A DNA stretch of 64,000 nucleotides from Butyricicoccus pullicaecorum (lineage in GTDB: Bacteria > Bacillota > Clostridia > Oscillospirales > Butyricicoccaceae). A program made the position numbers and the translations under genes. The notes beneath the pieces were generated by a model. It was not told the DNA's origin, did no database searches, and saw nothing but the letters and a program-made list of their open reading frames with translations. Location of the stretch: positions 39,847 to 103,846 of the forward strand of contig JAGZIN010000006.1 of assembly GCA_018366195.1 (NCBI GenBank), written 5' to 3'. Shown here piece after piece: positions 62,170 to 64,000 of the stretch; within the stretch, counting starts at the first letter, position 1; each line of letters opens with the position of its first letter.

Positions 62170-62895
62170 ATGAGAATAGCAATTTGTGATTTTCAAATTT
62201 GTGCGTGCATGGAGCCTCTGCTGCAAAAATATGCGGCAGCACTTCCATATATCAGCTTTGATTCTATGGAAAGTCTGATAGAAAGTGCAAAACAGGAGTT
62301 TTTTCCGCTTATCTTCCTGTATGTTGCAGAAGAACATTCAGAGCGTTTGGAGCAAGCCCAAATATTGATGACGGGAAAGCAAAAGCCCCTCATTATTCTG
62401 GTGAGTGAAACAAGCACCTGCGCGACAGAGGCATTCGGTATTGCATTCCGCTATTTGCTAAAGCCGATACAGGAACAAAAGTTTCAAGATGTACTGCAAC
62501 AGGCATTACAGACTTTGAACGGCACAATCATTACTCTGACCGATGACTACGGCAGAACATTTTGTATGCCCTTGCATGATATTTTGTATTTTGAATGTCG
62601 AAATTATATTGTGCTGACGCACACAATTGATGGTCAGTATCCGATTCGCACAAGATTAAAAAATTTAGAAACTCTGCTGACAGAATCCGATTTTTGTCGG
62701 GTGCATGCAAGTTTCTTAGTCAATCTGCATTACATTTCAGACTTTGTGAAAGACGATATCACGATGATAAATGGCTGCCACATCAATATAAGCCGAACGC
62801 GCAAAAAGCAATTCCATGAGATATTTTTCAACTATCTGCAAAAAAATACACAGCAGAAGCTGTTTGTAAAAACAGGCTTTCACCAGCTTTTCTAA
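62170..62895 (+). CDS. LytTR regulator with degenerate receiver domain
   Basis: 241 residues. The receiver keeps the fold and the late Lys (RYLLKPIQ) but has lost the acidic pair (ICDFQ for ICDDE) and the phospho-Asp (LIFLYVAEE for LIFLDI). The C-terminal LytTR domain looks intact (ILYFECRNYIVLTH, CRVHASFLVNLHYI). So it likely binds DNA without phosphorylation, or senses otherwise. No kinase gene follows. The ribosome site (AGGTGC) is weak. Sits just ahead of a repeat-bearing promoter. Confidence 0.85.
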   Translation: MRIAICDFQICACMEPLLQKYAAALPYISFDSMESLIESAKQEFFPLIFLYVAEEHSERLEQAQILMTGKQKPLIILVSETSTCATEAFGIAFRYLLKPIQEQKFQDVLQQALQTLNGTIITLTDDYGRTFCMPLHDILYFECRNYIVLTHTIDGQYPIRTRLKNLETLLTESDFCRVHASFLVNLHYISDFVKDDITMINGCHINISRTRKKQFHEIFFNYLQKNTQQKLFVKTGFHQLF

Positions 62896-62965
62896 ACTCG
62901 GTAGAGCAGGCAGTACAGATATCCATAGCCCTTCCATTCTTACAAGCAGTACCATCATTTTTACC

Positions 62966-63017
62966 ATTCTCTGCTGTATCTGGTTATTCTCTGCTGTATC
63001 TGGTCATTCTCTGCTGT
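62966..63017. repeat. 20-bp tandem repeat, 2.6 copies
   Basis: Unit ATTCTCTGCTGTATCTGGTT at 62966, again at 62986 (last base C), and the first 12 bases again at 63006. The array ends four bases ahead of a -35 element and has near two-turn spacing. Candidate activator-binding array. Confidence 0.8.
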
Positions 63018-63021
63018 GATA

Positions 63022-63050
63022 TTGTACAATGCGCATCTGTGTGCTACTAT
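63022..63050 (+). promoter_or_regulatory. Promoter of the secreted protein at 63104
   Basis: TTGTAC, 17-bp spacer, TACTAT, directly after the tandem repeats and about 50 nt before the start. Confidence 0.6.
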
Positions 63051-63103
63051 ACAGATAGATTCTTCGAAGAAATAAAATTCATTTGACAAAGGAGGACTTT
63101 ATT

Positions 63104-63760
63104 ATGAAACGTTCAGTTAAAAAAATCCTGAGTGCTATGTTTGTAGGTTGTATGCTGCTCTCTACCACTGTAATGGGTGCTGGTGCCATTGGATTTGATA
63201 CTCAAACTGCGACGGTCTATAATCAATCAGAAAATGGTGCAGTAACATCTTTTTCGTTTAATTATACTGTCCCTGAAAATGCAAACACCCGCGAAATACA
63301 GAATACAGTTGCCAGCATGGCTGCCGTTCAGTTGCAGAATCGGTCTGGAATCGCGACATTTTCCAGAGAACCCAGCGACTGGACAGATTGGGATACAGCA
63401 ATTGCTATGGAAGATAATATCCGTATCGAGAAGAATACAGGTGATTCTACCAGTGGTACAATTCTAAATTGTTCACCACTTCGCCGTGATTATTCTGCGA
63501 TTGGCGTTGTATTACAAAATGCCTCTGGTAATGCACGTGGATTAAATCTTGGTGTTGAAAATGAATCGTATCCTAACGAAACCGTGTATCAAATGAATGC
63601 ACCAATTGATTATGATGCCGATACCGTTGTATATTTTTGCGATGGTGACCATTATGGAGATGGTTCTATGTGGTTGGAAAAAAATGATGTATTAAATATC
63701 CGACTAAGTGCTCAAGGCGGTTCTTGCAGAGCCGATGCTGCTGTATATACTTACCGTTAA
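63104..63760 (+). CDS. Secreted protein, function unknown
   Basis: 218 residues from the ATG behind AAAGGAGGAC (an earlier in-frame start at 63083 has none). Signal peptide (ILSAMFVGCMLLSTTVMGAGA). The mature part is Asn/Ser/Thr-rich and probably beta-sandwich; near the end VVYFCDGDHYGDG and GGSCRADAAVYTY carry two cysteines that could pair. No domain recognised. Under the repeat-bearing promoter behind the LytTR gene. Confidence 0.8.
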   Translation: MKRSVKKILSAMFVGCMLLSTTVMGAGAIGFDTQTATVYNQSENGAVTSFSFNYTVPENANTREIQNTVASMAAVQLQNRSGIATFSREPSDWTDWDTAIAMEDNIRIEKNTGDSTSGTILNCSPLRRDYSAIGVVLQNASGNARGLNLGVENESYPNETVYQMNAPIDYDADTVVYFCDGDHYGDGSMWLEKNDVLNIRLSAQGGSCRADAAVYTYR

Positions 63761-63776
63761 AGTATTATTTGACACG

Positions 63777-63810
63777 TACAATAGCGTGGTCTAACGACTG
63801 CGCTATTGTA
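63777..63810 (+). terminator. Stem-loop after the secreted protein gene
   Basis: Perfect 10-bp stem TACAATAGCG / CGCTATTGTA with a 14-nt loop, 17 nt past the stop. Weak T content afterwards (CTCTCACTTATTT). Confidence 0.5.
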
Positions 63811-63903
63811 CTCTCACTTATTTAACATCGAAAAATCAGACAATATGTGTCTCCTATATAGATAATATGGAATCGTTTAGAAACACAGAACGGAGGGTTT
63901 CTT

Positions 63904-64000
63904 ATGAAAAAGCATTGGAAAACATTGGTGTTCACTGCAACAACCGCAGCTGTTCTATCATGTGGTGTGAATGCACTTGCTGTATCTGATATTCAGGCAA
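63904..64000 (+). CDS. Secreted protein, N-terminal fragment at window edge
   Basis: ATG behind CGGAGGGTTTCTT. The 32 visible codons encode a signal peptide (KKHWKTLVFTATTAAV, LSCGVNALA) with a possible cut after NALA. The rest lies outside the window. Function cannot be told. Confidence 0.7.
   Translation, partial: MKKHWKTLVFTATTAAVLSCGVNALAVSDIQA

Noticed and set aside
62966..63017. The 20-bp repeats as a CRISPR array
   Set aside because: The copies are directly joined with no spacers, there are fewer than three, and no cas gene is near.

Overview
The window looks like a chromosomal segment of a spore-forming, Gram-positive Clostridia bacterium of the Oscillospiraceae/Butyricicoccaceae type. 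The evidence is a division and cell-wall cluster with a meso-diaminopimelate-type MurE, the sporulation genes yqfC, yqfD and ylbJ, an S-layer-homology surface protein, strong AGGAGG ribosome binding sites, and mixed ATG/GTG/TTG starts at moderate GC. The exact genus cannot be fixed from the sequence alone.

Left part, 1-32 kb, is housekeeping. An arginine operon (argJ end, argB, argD, argF) reads rightwards and meets a CorA-type magnesium channel at a bidirectional terminator. A long leftward block holds the division/cell-wall cluster (rsmH, ftsL-like, PASTA penicillin-binding protein, murE, murF, mraY, ftsW, murG, ftsQ) from one clear promoter at 17.65 kb, with ftsZ behind its own promoter; murD and ftsA are absent from it. 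Next come coaD/rsmD with a coiled-coil protein, uvrC, an HPr-like protein whose active His15 is Tyr, mutS2, and the classic yqfC-yqfD-phoH-ybeY-dgkA-era-yqzL-recO run. Rightward genes follow: ylbJ, a small cysteine protein coupled to a D,D-carboxypeptidase, and an initiator tRNA.

Middle part, 32-38 kb. Next to the tRNA lies an AT-rich two-gene unit (59-residue protein plus acetyltransferase) with its own promoter, resembling a toxin-antitoxin pair. A secreted CAP-domain protein and a translationally coupled DUF4177-ppx-ppk polyphosphate operon follow.

The most interesting region is 38.6-55.9 kb. Two tandem genes encode 52-residue precursors with double-glycine leaders. Their 21-residue cores are identical although 10 of 21 core codons differ silently. 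Upstream in the same direction lie a 2690-residue S-layer-anchored protein, two ABC exporters (one with a C39 leader peptidase), a HlyD-type adaptor and an orphan type-1 solute-binding lipoprotein. Divergent to this run is a LytTR response regulator with an AgrC-like histidine kinase; a dyad (GCAGTT-N10-AACTGC) sits just upstream of the export promoter between them. This reads as a peptide production, cleavage, export and sensing circuit. No peptide-modifying enzyme is present.

Right part, 56-64 kb: an EamA transporter, an amidohydrolase, thioredoxin, a broken DsrE-like gene, a small acetyltransferase, then a BlaI/BlaR1-like pair with a small secreted protein, a LytTR regulator whose receiver has lost its phosphorylation residues, a tandem-repeat promoter, and two secreted proteins of unknown function, the last cut by the window edge.
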